64,000 nucleotides of DNA. Source: Apophysomyces variabilis (taxonomy: Eukaryota > Mucoromycota > Mucoromycetes > Mucorales > Mucoraceae). Positions 25,359 to 37,200 of the stretch are shown here, in pieces (the stretch's first letter is position 1; every line of letters starts with the position of its first letter). The notes below the pieces were generated by a model, which ran no database searches, was not told where the DNA came from, and saw nothing but the letters and a program-made list of their open reading frames with translations. The translations under genes were made by a program, and so were the position numbers. Location: the NCBI GenBank assembly GCA_002749535.1, contig MZZL01000023.1, positions 4,519-68,518 of the forward strand. The letters are read 5' to 3'.

Positions 25359-27544
25359 TTAACAAAGTGGAACGTTCACAGCCAATCCACCCTGACTAGT
25401 CTCTTTATATTTGGACATCATGTCCAATCCTGTCTGACGCATCGTTTCAATAACTTGATCCAAAGACACACGATGATCTCCTTCACCATTCAATGCCAAC
25501 TGGGCTGCGGCGATAGCTTTGACAGCAGCAAGAGCGTTTCGTTCGATGCATGGCACTTGCACAAGACCAGCAATAGGGTCGCAAGTCAAACCAAGGTTAT
25601 GTTCCTAGTTGTTTAAAAATGTGAGTGGTATTTAAGGGAAGTTGCTATGGTTTTTTTTTACCATGCCAATTTCCGCTGCGTTCTCAACTTGATCCACAGT
25701 ACCACCCATAACAGCAGTAAAACCAGCAGCAGCCATGGAGCAGGCAACGCCCACTTCACCTTGACATCCAACCTCGGCAGCTACTCCAATAATGCAATAA
25801 GTTGACCAATCTGCACACAAACATGAAGTTTAACAAACCTGAAATGCTAGCTCCACGTTTAAACAGCATACCCACAGCAGCAGTGGTTAGCAGAAACTCC
25901 ATGACGTCTCTTTCCGGATTCTCCGAAATAAACTCCAAGTAGTATTTCAAAACGGAGGGAATAGTGCCTTAAGATGTGGTCAGAACAGAAAACGCTTGTC
26001 ACATTCTACTAATTACCTGCTGCTCCATTGGTCGGTGCTGTTACAACTCGACCACCACAAGCGTTTTCCTCATTGACTGCGATGGCATAAACTGAGAGAT
26101 AGTCTAGGGCTAATGATTTGACAATCAGTACAACCCAATCTTGTGTTACGTATAAGCATACCAGGTAGAAAGAATCGCTTGCGTTCACGCTTCGGCAAGA
26201 TTGATAGTGACATTGGACGAGATTCATCGCTCTGGGGAAGTACTTTATTCGGTTCCATGTCACCCGAAGAAGGCAGTGGAATTTGTGATGTGTTATAAGT
26301 AGAATTTGTCACTACTGGACCATACAAGCCTTTCAGAAGTTTTCTATAAAGGCCAGGTGCCCGACGACGTACGTTTAATCCTCCCGGTAATCGGTCTAAC
26401 GAGATGTAGATTATCCATTACTCCTGTTATTCATGGGTAAAACGGCAGCATCATACCTTCTGACGATGCCATGACGCCATTGCGGATACTTTCATCCATA
26501 GTATTCCAGATTCTCAGCAGCTTTGTTCGGATTTCGTCCGCCGATGACCATTTCAACTCATTTTCGTATACGACTTGGGCAATAGTCATATTTTCGCGTT
26601 TACATACTTGCAACAGCTCTTCAGCATTCCTGAAGGGTAGAGCTACGACGGCGATATCTTGGACTCTGCGTTCAGCTACAGCTCTTTTTTCTTTGTCTTC
26701 TTGTTTGTAGTACACGTTTTCGCCATGATCCAGCTGAGTAGCGTCATTCACGACGAAACCACCGCCAATGCTGAAATATTCGTTGGTAGCGATCATATTC
26801 GCGTCTTTGTCAAAAGCGCAGAAACGCAAACCGTTAGGATGCTGAGGAAGTGTTTTAAAATAATTAAATATAAGATGTTTTTCTGGATCGAAATGAATGC
26901 GATGTGTTCCGTCCAAACGAATCGACTTATTAGTGTGGATATCTTGAACGCGCGAACCAATCGTGGATGTCTCCACCATCTACAAGAACAAAGCAAGAGG
27001 CTGAGATAAATTTTTGATTTAATTGGTTAGGATTGACTTACGTCTGGTGTTTCTCCTTCGATTCCCATTAAGATGGCATCGGGAGTACCGTGCCCTTTGC
27101 CTGTGAGAGCCAAGGAACCAAACATATCTAAATGCGGGGATCAACGGAGCTTAAATTTAGTAAGGACAGGACAGGCGACACAAAGTTTCCTTTTAACAAG
27201 AAAAAAAAAAGATTACACTAACCGACGCGCAATGTGGTAACCTTATCAAGCACGTTGTGTTTTTTCAGATCGTTGATGAAAATTTTTGCTGCTCGCATAG
27301 GACCGACTGTATGAGATGACGAGGGACCAACACCAATGGAGAAGAGATCGAATGTGGATACCACGGCGTGATGATCGGCATTAGTTTGTGCGTTATCCTT
27401 ATCTGCGACCATGGATTGTTGTTCCGCATGGGAAGAAGTATAAGGTCTAAATTGACGTGCAGTGATGAGCCGAGGAGCCTGCCTCAAGGCCATCCTTGCC
27501 GGTTGAGCAGCTATAAGCGATGGTAATTGTCTGATCAAACGCAT
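25359..27544 (-). CDS. Single-chain iron-sulfur L-serine dehydratase, mitochondrial
   Basis: Converts L-serine to pyruvate and ammonia using a [4Fe-4S] cluster, as bacterial SdaA does. Eight exons (27544-27223, 27127-27042, 26979-26457, 26395-26162, 26109-26017, 25967-25839, 25780-25662, 25604-25359) give 447 residues. The N-terminus [10 protein letters not shown]...[10 protein letters not shown] is a mitochondrial presequence. The beta-domain motif is [17 protein letters not shown]. The alpha domain holds the cluster cysteines in [35 protein letters not shown] and [16 protein letters not shown]. It has no PLP-lysine motif, so it is not the Cha1/Ilv1 type usual in yeasts. All introns are GT-AG, so it is a settled eukaryotic gene. 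Likely serves serine catabolism or pyruvate supply. Confidence 0.9.
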
Positions 27545-27636
27545 TTGTTGAAAATTGTTCGATGACCCAAGAAAGTAAGGAAGAGAGGGAAAACAAAAAG
27601 TTTTTAAGGGAATGGATTCAAAAAACATGAGCGATC

Positions 27637-27644
27637 TTTTTATA
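27637..27644 (-). promoter_or_regulatory. TATA-like element of the serine dehydratase gene
   Basis: The minus strand reads TATAAAAA about 93-100 bp upstream of the ATG at 27544. Confidence 0.4.
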
Positions 27645-28919
27645 TGTCGGGATTTCAAAGCACCGTTTTATTTTCTCACGATGAACTGGGTTAGGTCCAA
27701 TGAGATTCACCGAGTCATTGCCCTTTTTTTTCCTGTAACAGTTTCTGGGCATTCCCTGTCGATGTTACTTTCGCCCTTATCAAAGTAAGGGCCGGTGAGT
27801 TAAAAGTTTAAATCCATGAAAATCGTTTAGGCGTTATACATTTGAAGTTGATTGTTTATAAGCATACACACTTACTTCTCATGACCGGAATCCTTCCTTC
27901 CCATTTACCGACGGAAACCGTCTTGCAGTTTATAGAAGTCTTCCCGACGTACCCCAACAAAGAAAAAAAAATTGTTGATTTGACACAGTGGAGTTCCCCA
28001 CGCCAACAGAACACAATACCCGACATGAATCCCCCCTTAATGGATAACTCCAGAAGTTTGTCCCTTCCTGATTTGATATCTGCTCTGAGCCATGCTTTGC
28101 CTCATTGCCCTTTCCCCGTCAGAAGAATAAGTTGATCCTCCAATTCATTTTACACAAAAATTGCCCCACAATGCACAGCTCAGTACTCCACTTTATCGGT
28201 TGGCGCCTTGGAATGGAAAGGAAAGGTCATACAGAACAACAAGAGCTTGAATACCTACCTAAGCTGTCTGAATAATGACCCTAAGTGCTCCTTGTTGTAC
28301 GAAGAAAATGTTTCGGCCAGAGAACGAATAGCATTATTAAGACTTTGGATGCGTACATTTCATAATCACCTGTGTTTCTTTCCTTTGCGGTAATTAAGTT
28401 TCCAGCAGCTGAGAAGTCACTTATTTACAGATGCTAGTCATATGTACAGAGTCCACTGACATGAAGAAGATCTTAGAAAGAACAAGGACTACTCCGAACC
28501 CGTACCAAAACTTTAATATTCCCAGACATGAATGCTGGGTGGCCCGGTTGACGGAGCATGACTTGGCCAGTCAATCTTTTTTGTGTAGTGCTCGTATAAG
28601 GTTAAGACCTTCGCATCTCATGTGTCCGTACAAATTATTGCTTAGTGCTGACAAAAATTTGGAGTTTTTTAAGTTAAGGAGACATAGAAATCGCCGAATA
28701 AGTGCTGTTTAACAAGGTACTGGCAAATCTTCTTCAGACCTATTAAAGGTTTCTGGAAGATGTATAATGATTTGCTTAAAAGTGATATTCACGAACCAAC
28801 TTAATATGGACATGTTCTATACTTCTTTTGAAGTTGAATAGGAACTCCTTTAGAATTGGTGATGATAAGTACTGTATCGAGGTTCTCTCTTTAGTTTATG
28901 TTCGATTTCAAACCTTATA
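27645..28919. other. Intergenic region with one unassigned open frame
   Basis: At 27842-28135 (+) a 97-codon frame has a protein-like composition (Pro/Ser-rich C-terminal part, first ATG at 27881) but matches no family I know and ends without a clear splice donor. Shorter frames at 28208-28393 and 28431-28712 (+) are also unassigned. Could be a small or decayed gene. Confidence 0.3.
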
Positions 28920-29837
28920 CTATACTAAATAATGAAGTATATCAGAGCAAGAATGAGTAATGGTTTGCTGAAGGGTGAAGGACAGGGAGAACCCCAAAAC
29001 TCGCATTGTTGGTATAATATCAAAGAGCAGCTCCAAATTTTGTTTGGTTCCCTCGAATAATCCACATCTAACGGATATATCTTCCCAAACGGTCATCCCG
29101 ACGTCTTCAGCAGGATCGTATCGGATTTGTAACGGAAACGTGAAATTGGTTGTAGTGTAAGCATCAATAGCCAGGTCCGTTATTGTCCCCTCCCCAATTG
29201 GTACACCTGGTAACGTCGGATAATAAGCCTGTCCAGAACAGTGAGTCCTCTTGCTAACCGTCACGAAATGACATTCTTACCACAACTTGAAGCTTATCAA
29301 AGTAAGCGCTTACGACGTTAGGGTTTACAACGCTAAACTTCAGTCCGATGTTCATCTCGAAATTAGGAACGTTATCCGCTAATCTCAAAAGTGGTAGCCC
29401 ACTTGGGTCGTCGGTAGCGCCGTTAAATCTAATGGTAGGTATCTTGAAAAACGCCACAACAACAGTGGCAGTAGTGACCGCACCAACTGCAATGAAGAAA
29501 AGACAATAACAAATCCACCGCATCCAAATCGGAATACAGCTAAAGCAACTGCAACAACAGGAACTTCGGCTGTTTTTTACTTCATCCAATAGAGATATGT
29601 CTAATAAACCACTCGGAGATTTATTGCTACAACGACGGATTGTTCTAGTATACCTTCGTCACTTCCAACTAAATGTATCTTATCCGAGAATGATACGTTT
29701 CCCCTCTCAGAGTCAACTTGTTCGTCGTCTTCTACATCGCTTTGGCTTAATTTTAGGTGATGCTTATTGCGTAAATAGTGCGAAGAGTGGGTGTCAACAG
29801 GAGTGTACTTATAGGGGTTGCTAAATGGATAGAGCAT
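28920..29837 (-). CDS. LEA_2-like single-pass membrane protein
   Basis: Three exons (29837-29654, 29600-29281, 29228-28920) give 270 residues. The N-terminal ~75 residues are polar and acidic, then a Cys-rich stretch (SCCCSCFSC) leads into one hydrophobic helix (WICYCLFFIAVGAVTTATVVVAFF). The outer part has the LEA_2 hallmark of a beta-sandwich, including KFSVVNPNVVSAYFDKLQVV and the GEGTI-type turn. Fungal proteins of this layout are membrane-anchored LEA_2 proteins of poorly known function, found at the vacuole or plasma membrane. The cysteines beside the helix suggest palmitoylation. The ATG at 29837 is the one that begins the polar segment. Confidence 0.75.
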
Positions 29838-30679
29838 GCTAACACTACGCGAAAGAAATACCGTTTTGCTTATTTCACACCCACTAGAAATAAATGAAAG
29901 AATGGGAAAAGCAGGGGGAGGGGAATTTGTTGTTAAAATATGTGCTACGAGAAAAATCAAATTCTACTCAATATCTCTTGAGAATAGTGCACATCTTCTA
30001 TCTTAACGGCAGTCAGTGCGTTGTATTCGATGTTTGCTAGAAACAAAACAAGTTTGAAAGCAGCGAGTGATCCGATATCAAATACAGATGGAAACACTGA
30101 GGCGCATCATTGCAGCTTTTCTTTTCTCATGTTTGTATTTATGGATATGACTCGATAAGCAAAACGAAGCTATGATTGTTTGACATGTAACATTATGGTA
30201 TCAATCCTTTTAAAAGTGCAAAAAAGGGCCATGGCATACTCGGATTGCTAAACGCACAAGAATCTATCTAGACATGTTTGATCCGGTTTACGCTGTGTAA
30301 CGACATAAGCAATGTCTAAGCGGCTGACATAGGTGCGAGCAATGTTTGAAATTGCGGCGATACTCAGTAAAAGAGATACCTGGGATGACGCTGAACAAAA
30401 AGGGGGAAGCGCTTGTGGTGAAGATATGAAGATTGATGTCCTTTCCGTATCTTTGCTCCTCAAATGCGTATATATTGAGTTGCAGCTATATAATGTACTG
30501 ATATATTCTTGCGTAACAACTAGGGTGCTATTTGATTGGAACCCTGCTTGTCCTGTGAGTTTTTCATCCTTACTTTGTTCGCTTGCCGGGCTACCGTTTT
30601 TCACGTAGTGTCGGTGTTTGTATTTTACAATTTCGTGCATACACAAAGATCAGTGCGAGATATTATACTGTTTATTGAA
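29838..30679. other. Intergenic region upstream of the retroelement cluster
   Basis: No gene recognised. AT-rich, with short open frames only. Confidence 0.5.
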
Positions 30680-30692
30680 CAATTTTTTTACG
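30680..30692 (+). repeat. 13-bp flanking repeat, left copy
   Basis: CAATTTTTTTACG, identical to the copies at 31951 and 32851. Probable target-site duplication. Confidence 0.75.
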
Positions 30693-30710
30693 GGGCGCTC
30701 TCTTCCGCGT

Positions 30711-30728
30711 CTTGTGTCGTTACACAAG
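30711..30728 (+). promoter_or_regulatory. Hairpin in the leader of the ORF1-like gene
   Basis: CTTGTGT-CGTT-ACACAAG: a perfect 7-bp stem with a 4-nt loop, ending 10 nt before the ATG at 30739. It may be part of the element's 5' end or affect translation. Confidence 0.5.
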
Positions 30729-30738
30729 AAAGCAAGCC

Positions 30739-31767
30739 ATGAGTCGTAAGAACAACAACCGTCAGCATGCTCGCATGCCTGAGCCAGACCCCAAGGACCC
30801 AGCTTGGATCTTCAGAGCGCCACCGCCCACAGAGGCCGAAAAGCTTCGAGAACAACAACGCAAGGCCCAAATAGACCGCGAATTCTACAAAAAAGCGTTT
30901 GCCCATCAACAAAAACAAGTCGAAGCCCTTACAGCCCGTGTCAAAGAACTTGAAAGCCGCCCCTCCCAGTGCCCACACAAACCACGCCTCTCTACACACT
31001 CGATATTTACAGAATCGATCGCTCCCATGTCCAAACAGCCTAGTCAATCCCGCCCAGTGCCTACACAAGTAGCACCAGTGAAACCCGCGCCACGTCCCAT
31101 CCCGACCGTTTCCTCATGGCCAAAGACAATAGTCAAGCCAAAGCCCACACCACCAGCTCAAACACCTCCCACATCTCCCAAAGAAAATGCTGCTTCTGCC
31201 CCACAACCCAGTGAATATTCGCCATCACCACCTGCTCCCTCTCAGCGGACACCAACTCCGCCAGAACTAAAGTCTGCCACTAAGCCTGCCCTTCTTGCCA
31301 GCCAGTTTTTCCAAGCGCCGGAAAATACTTCATCGCACTTTCAGTACGTGTATATACCATGCAAAAAGAGGTTGCCACGTCCCCAAATCCGCCAATACCT
31401 ACGCACGATCGGTATCCACAGTGCTCGTGTACTTGACCTTGCTTTCCCCGCCCGCCATGTCATCGGTCTTCTCATTCACGATCGCTATCTCCCTGAACTC
31501 ACAAGTAGACTACAAGAAGCCAACATCTCTCGCCTACCAAACTTTGATCCTACTGATCCTACGCACCTCAGAGATCCCGCCTACTCCTCGCTCCCTCCCA
31601 AAGATCGGCAGAAGATCGCCATCCATTGCCAGAGAAACCGTTGCCTCCGCGCCATTGCCACCCTACAAGACAACGTGAAACGCGTTGTGGCCCAGCTCTT
31701 CGTGTCTCATGGCTGGTTAACTACCACAGACATGATACATATCCTCAAGCCTGACATTTGTCCATAA
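30739..31767 (+). CDS. Retroelement ORF1-like protein
   Basis: 342 residues, intronless. The N-terminus is basic. Residues of about 35-85 form a likely coiled coil (EAEKLREQQRKAQIDREF, then ALTARVKELESR). Residues of about 95-200 are a Pro-rich low-complexity linker. The C-terminal 140 residues form a globular basic domain (PRPQIRQYLRTIGIHSARVLDL) reminiscent of nucleic-acid-binding ORF1 domains. No retroviral-type zinc knuckle seen. Codon use is more C-rich than in neighbouring host genes. The frame also runs upstream to 30712 from a TTG, but the first ATG is 30739. It belongs to copy 1 of the cluster, where the shared tail follows ORF1 directly and no reverse transcriptase is present. Confidence 0.6.
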   Translation: MSRKNNNRQHARMPEPDPKDPAWIFRAPPPTEAEKLREQQRKAQIDREFYKKAFAHQQKQVEALTARVKELESRPSQCPHKPRLSTHSIFTESIAPMSKQPSQSRPVPTQVAPVKPAPRPIPTVSSWPKTIVKPKPTPPAQTPPTSPKENAASAPQPSEYSPSPPAPSQRTPTPPELKSATKPALLASQFFQAPENTSSHFQYVYIPCKKRLPRPQIRQYLRTIGIHSARVLDLAFPARHVIGLLIHDRYLPELTSRLQEANISRLPNFDPTDPTHLRDPAYSSLPPKDRQKIAIHCQRNRCLRAIATLQDNVKRVVAQLFVSHGWLTTTDMIHILKPDICP

Positions 31768-31850
31768 CCTTCCTTCCCGTCTCCTCCCTACTCCCACCTA
31801 GTTTATATCCCCATTCCCAATGCCTCTACCCTTTTTCCCTCTTGCTCTCA

Positions 31851-31963
31851 AAGGGTTTTTTTTCCGCTTCTTCCAGGAGACCGAACCAGAGTGGACATGT
31901 TTAAAAACGCTGCACTCACGGTTATAAAATCAAACAATAAAAGCTTTAATCAATTTTTTTACG
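31851..31963 (+). repeat. Shared retroelement 3' tail, copy 1
   Basis: Begins AAGGGTTTTTTTT, contains GAGACCGAACCAGAGTGGAC and ends in CAATTTTTTTACG. Closely similar to 32753-32863. Confidence 0.8.
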
Positions 31964-32610
31964 GTCCCCCTGATGCCTTGCTCACAGCCCTGCTCCCACG
32001 ATTGCGTGCCGTACAGACGAGTCGCTTCCGCCAACTGTCAGACACACAACTCTGGACACAGCTGCCACGACCTATTGGAAACCTCACCCACAAACTTTTC
32101 CAGAGACAAATCCGCCAATTCCTGTTTGAACAATTCACCACCCGTTTGCAGGACGATAACACGGTCTTGCTACGCGCCTGCCGTGGACAACCCGGAGTGG
32201 ACCCCGTCTTGTGGCTACCGATGTCGAGAGAGGAGCGCAGCCGATGCATCCGATGGTGCCTAGGCTGGATGCCCAGTGGTAAACCGTGGCAATGCCGGAA
32301 CTGTCAAGACGCGGCCAATCTCAGCCGCCAACATGCTCTAGTCTGTCTCGAAACCCACCGTCTCCTGCAAGTCCCTGTGGTAGTGCTAGATCCAATCTCT
32401 TTCGTTCTAAACCGACTGCCCACCTCCCGGCCCCGACAGCCGCGTACCATCGCCTACTGGCAAACCATTTGGCCTACCCTTTCCAGACTTCTTCTCCACC
32501 TCGATCAACTCTGCCATGCACCAGGCACATTGCTAACTAATTCCTTCGCGAAGCGCACTCCGGCCAACGACTTCCTCCTCTGGATATCGTCACCTTCCAC
32601 CCTCCCATAG
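31964..32610 (+). pseudogene. 5'-truncated retroelement ORF2, C-terminal region
   Basis: The open frame runs 31891-32610, but its first part is simply the tail of copy 1 read through, so the true fragment starts about 31964. It has Arg/Leu-rich helices, then a CCHC-type cluster (CRNCQDAANLSRQHALVC), as found after the reverse transcriptase in many non-LTR elements. No reverse-transcriptase or endonuclease motif is present in the window, as expected for 5' truncation during target-primed reverse transcription. Confidence 0.6.
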
Positions 32611-32752
32611 ACGTGTTCTCGTTTTCTCCCCTCCCTTGTCCCTGATTTCTGACTTCTTCCCAGACTTCTTTTCTTTCTGCTTCTTACTCTCTTTTGTTCC
32701 CTTCCCCTCTTAACCTGACCTTTTTGCCTTTTCCTTTTTTCCCTTTCCCCGC

Positions 32753-32863
32753 AAGGGTTTTTTTTATTTCTATTTCTCTGAGACCGAACCAGAGTGGACA
32801 TGTTAAGAACGCAGCACTCACGGTTATAAAATCAAACAATAAACTTTAGTCAATTTTTTTACG
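32753..32863 (+). repeat. Shared retroelement 3' tail, copy 2
   Basis: Matches the tail at 31851-31963 with a few small differences, including a shorter CAATAAA-to-CAATTT spacing. Confidence 0.8.
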
Positions 32864-33469
32864 CTACTCTAAATAAATTTTGAGTCCATGCATGGATCAA
32901 GTTTGCGCTAAAAGGGATATAAATATGCGTCATTAGTAAATGGATTATGCGGGAAATATATTTTACTTATGTGAACTTGTCCCTTCCGTGGACACAAAAT
33001 TCATTTGAGCAGCGTAAAAGAATGTTCATGGTTAGTAAATAGAAGGATACCTTGACATCTTTTTTACTTACCCCCGAAGGGTAATCCTACCCAAAGGTAG
33101 GAGCCGGCCCTGCACCTGTATCGGTGGGGGGGGCGGGAGAGAGATACGGCATCCATGGAGTGGCCGGTTTGTGTGTAACGCACTGCAGAGGACTTGAAGC
33201 GATGCAACACCTGGCGAGGACTTGGAAGCAGAAGATAATGAATAACACTGTGCATAAACAGACAACATTTATTTTTCACTTACCTAGTGGAGTGCAGGGA
33301 GCTTACTCACACAACCAAGGTGGTTCGGGACAGAGGTCATGCAGGCTAAAGGTTACAGAAGAGGGACATCAGTCATTCTGTACATATAATCACTGCGAAG
33401 TACATACCGGGGATGTTTTGGATGACAGAGCCAAAGAATTGAAAAGATGTTGTCGCTTAGTATCTTGTC
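32864..33469. other. Relic DNA between retroelement and transposase fragment
   Basis: No intact gene. Includes a G8 run near 33125-33132 and stretches that may be the eroded front part of the Tc1/mariner-type element. Confidence 0.4.
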
Positions 33470-33715
33470 ATGGATAATGCGCCCATCCATACACCAGTCA
33501 AGGTTAAGCAGTTGGTCGAAGAAAGAGGATACAAATGTCTCCACCTTCTTCCCGAGTCTCCCTTTCTCAACCCAATAGAAGAGGTTTGGGCCAAAGTGAA
33601 GGCTGGGGTAAGAAAGGAGCCCTTACAAGTTGACGATAACCTTCAAGAGCGTATTGTTCGAGCAGCGCGAAAAGTAAAACGCTCGCTGTCAAGGATGGAT
33701 CAGACACTCTGAGAG
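33470..33715 (+). pseudogene. Tc1/mariner (IS630)-type DDE transposase fragment
   Basis: About 80 residues with the second catalytic Asp in YLVMDNAPIH, then SPFLNPIEEVWAKVKAGVRK. That second stretch is the family C-terminal block holding the last acidic residue and the conserved NPIE..W. The N-terminal DNA-binding part and the first Asp are missing or unrecognisable, with a TAG just before YLVMDN. A dead remnant. Terminal inverted repeats not found. Confidence 0.75.
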
Positions 33716-34250
33716 CTTTTTCGTTAGATGCAGAAAATAGAGAACCACCTTTTTAAATAAACTCGTCTTGCCGTGGTTTGAAATAAACTATCTCAGTAAA
33801 TAGTGAACATGGACACGACTGTACGCAAAGAAGGGTAGTCTGACCGCAAATATTTTCATCCAATCATGCAAAATCTTTTTTGGAATCCGCAAAAACTTGA
33901 ATCCCAGTCCGCAAATAAAAATTAGAAGCTTTTTTTCGTGTTGAGGCAGACACAGATTCGAACGGCGCTTGAATGAAAGACACAGGTTGTGTACCTAACA
34001 CTTTGTCAAAGGAAGGCAGGTGTGCAAATAACAGTGGGACTGCTTCACGTGATCCACAAATTTCAAAAAAGGAAGCGTTTTCTTTTCTCGCTCGCGTTTC
34101 TTCCTTCCGCCAGCCCTTTTCTCATTTTCCTTCTCCACTTTTGTGAATATTTGGTTTTTACAGTTCCTTTACACATAAACCCCGCTTTATATTCAGTACT
34201 TGATGTTAAGGCGCTGTTTAGCTCTCTTGTCCCGGCAGCTTTAATATACA
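33716..34250. other. Intergenic region upstream of Tra1
   Basis: No gene seen. Contains the Tra1 promoter and CT-rich leader (about 34070-34140). Confidence 0.5.
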
Positions 34251-37200
34251 ATGACGACGTTGCAGACATATGCGTATAGACTAGGCGATCCTACTTTAGG
34301 TACGTGTCCCTATTGGCGATCCACACAACATACATATCCTCAACTTCGTAAATGACTTTAGCGATCAGTCTTAAAGTTACGATTGCCAACGAATTACGAG
34401 ATCAGGTCGAAGTATTTCAAACTCTGGAATATCCAAGATTCCTTGCTACTTTAATCCCTGTTTTTCTTGACATATTGAACAATGGAACGCCTGTATTTGT
34501 TAGCAACGCTCCGGAACAAGTAGGGCTTCTACAAGGACTTCAAAATTCATTCTTAACCTTTTATTTCGCAGAAATTTCGGAACATCATCCTCGAAATTAT
34601 CTATCGACTACCTCAAACCGAACCATTGAAAGAATATGTTCCCGACCTGTGCAAGACTTTAATGCACCTTTTACGTGTGGAAAATGAAGACAATGCGGTT
34701 GTGTGCGTAAAAATTATTATTGACCTTCACCGATCTTTTCGACATGTCTTGGAAGATCAAGTGCAACCGTTCTTGGATATTGTGCAAGAAATATTTCGAA
34801 ACATGGAACAGACAGTTAAGGACGCATTCGATACACCAAGTACACCAGCAGGATCTGCAACCGTAAGTTAAATCTCATATCGATTTTTCTTAATGAGACC
34901 TGCTCTATTTCCTAGCCTGGCCCAAACCCGTTGTTGGCCACATCTCCACGACCCATGTCTCCAGCCGCCGATTTCCAAGAAACACCATCGAAAATCCTTC
35001 CTAAAAGTTTGTATAGCTTTAAGGTATTAACAGAGTGCCCTATCATTGTTGTTCTACTGTTCCAATCCCACCGCCGTTACGCCACGGAAAATATTATGAA
35101 ATTTATACCACTTATTTTTGAGGTAAATTCAATGAAAACAAGTTATGAGATATTTATTCATTCTATGAATATTAGACACTACGACTTCAAGCAAAGCCGC
35201 AAGCAGAAGCTGCCCGCGCTCATGGAGACATCTTTGTTGGAGTTAGTTCAGAAATTCGAAACCGAAGTGTATATAATGATTTTATTGTCGCTCAAGTTAA
35301 AGTATGTCGTCAGTTGATTTTTGCACCTTCTGATTATTTTTATTTTGCCAAAGACAATGTCCTTTCTAGCCTATATTTTACGAAGCTACACTCAATTACT
35401 GCGAACCTATCAAGATCAAATTCCTGACTTTGTTCTCCGATTATTACGTGAATGCCCTCCAGAATCATCTGCGACCAGAAAAGTGCGTAATATGAAAGGG
35501 AAAAATGAACTAAGTATTCATACGACTATATAGGAACTACTTGTTGCCACCCGCCACATCCTTTCAACTGACTTTCGTGTAGCCTTCGTGCCCAAAATCG
35601 ACCTATTACTAAATGAAAAGGTTCTGATAGGCACAGGCGTAACGTCCCATGATACTTTAAGGTAATGACGGTATATATCAGAGTAGAGCATTCATACGTC
35701 TATATGCTATAGACCATTGGCATATAGTATGCTCGCTGATTTGGTTCACCATATTCGATCGGAGCTGACACCAAAGCAATTGTTTCGAACCGTTTATATC
35801 TATTCACGGAATCTTCACGATGCCAGTTTAGCACCCAGCATTCAAACAATGTGTGGAAAACTATTATTAAATCTTATCGAATGTATTATGAAGATCCCAG
35901 ATAAAACTCAAGGTGAGTTTCTTGATTTGTCGCGAATCCGGTGTAACAAATTATATACTAGGCCGGGAGTTATTGATGCGTGTACTTGACGCTTTTGCCA
36001 GCAAATTTGCGGCACTGAATATCCAATTTGACACTTGTCTTAAACAATACAAAAAGAAAAAGAAGGATGCTACAGAAGACGGCAGTGCTCCTGCGACTAC
36101 AGCCTCAGCAAATAATGATCCAGATGACTTTGACTTTGATCGAGCGCGTTCAATTCATACGGCGACGTTTGTCCCTGATTTTATGCATGATGGTATCAAA
36201 GGTTCGTAAATCATCTATCAATGAATGATTAGGCTAAATATAGTTGTAGATGGTCGATTCCTTTTCAGAAACCTGGCTATAGGTTTGAAGCCTCTGTTTG
36301 TCGGGCTTCGCCATTGTAACCCGCCACCGCCTAGCGGGCAAGAAGTGAACGTGCAGTTTGCGAGAGGCTTTTCGCAAGATGAAGTGGAAATTTTTATCCG
36401 ACTATTCCGAGAAGGGCTTATGTGCTTTGAATATTATAATGTTGATAATTATGATGCAGATGGCACTCCACCATATCACGGATCTACCGACGGCTGCGAC
36501 AAATCCGAGTCATCGATAGGGTCAAACGAGTTATCGCTAAAGCTAGGGGCACAGCCAGCGGGCGAAAAGGAAATCCTTGATATGTTTTCGATCGTCTATA
36601 CCTTGCTTGATCCGGCTGTTTTCCAAGAAATCTTTGCATCGCAAATGGAGTTCTTTTTCAACCGAATGCTGATCAATCGCACGCTTTTACATATTGCACA
36701 ATACTTTCTGGTTAACGAGACAACTTCACAAGGATTTGCTGGAATTCTTTTCCGATTTCTTATTGATCGCATCGATCGATTGGGCGATGAGGATACGCAC
36801 TATTCAGCTGTCATGTTACATCTTTTCCGATTAGCGTATATGGCAGTGAATTTATTTCCAGAAACGAACGAATCCATCCTTCAACCCTACCTGGGAAATT
36901 TGGTTATGTCATGTTTCAAACTCTCTTCTAAGGCGAAGGAACCGGCGAATTATTTCTTACTTTTGCGAGCTTTGTTCAAAAGTATCGGAGGCGGACGATT
37001 TGAGCTTCTATACAAGGAAGTGTCACCTTTACTCCAGGTGCTCTTAGAAAATCTGAACTCATTGCTGACGCTTGCACATAAGCCTGAGATGCGAAATCTG
37101 TTCGTAGAACTTTGTTTAGCTGTTCCCGTACGCCTTAGTACGCTACTTCCATATCTGCCGTATCTCATGCGACCTCTGGTTATCGCATTGCAAGCTGACC

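Larger units (their letters stand above)
30680..32863 (+). mobile_element. Two head-to-tail non-LTR-like retroelement copies inside one flanking repeat
   Basis: The 13-mer CAATTTTTTTACG occurs at 30680-30692, 31951-31963 and 32851-32863. The outer pair reads as a target-site duplication, and the middle one sits at the junction between the copies. Copy 1 (30693-31950) has an ORF1-like gene. Copy 2 (31964-32850) starts inside the 3' end of an ORF2-like gene. Both have pyrimidine-rich 3' UTRs and the same tail. There is no poly-A and there are no long terminal repeats. Confidence 0.65.
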
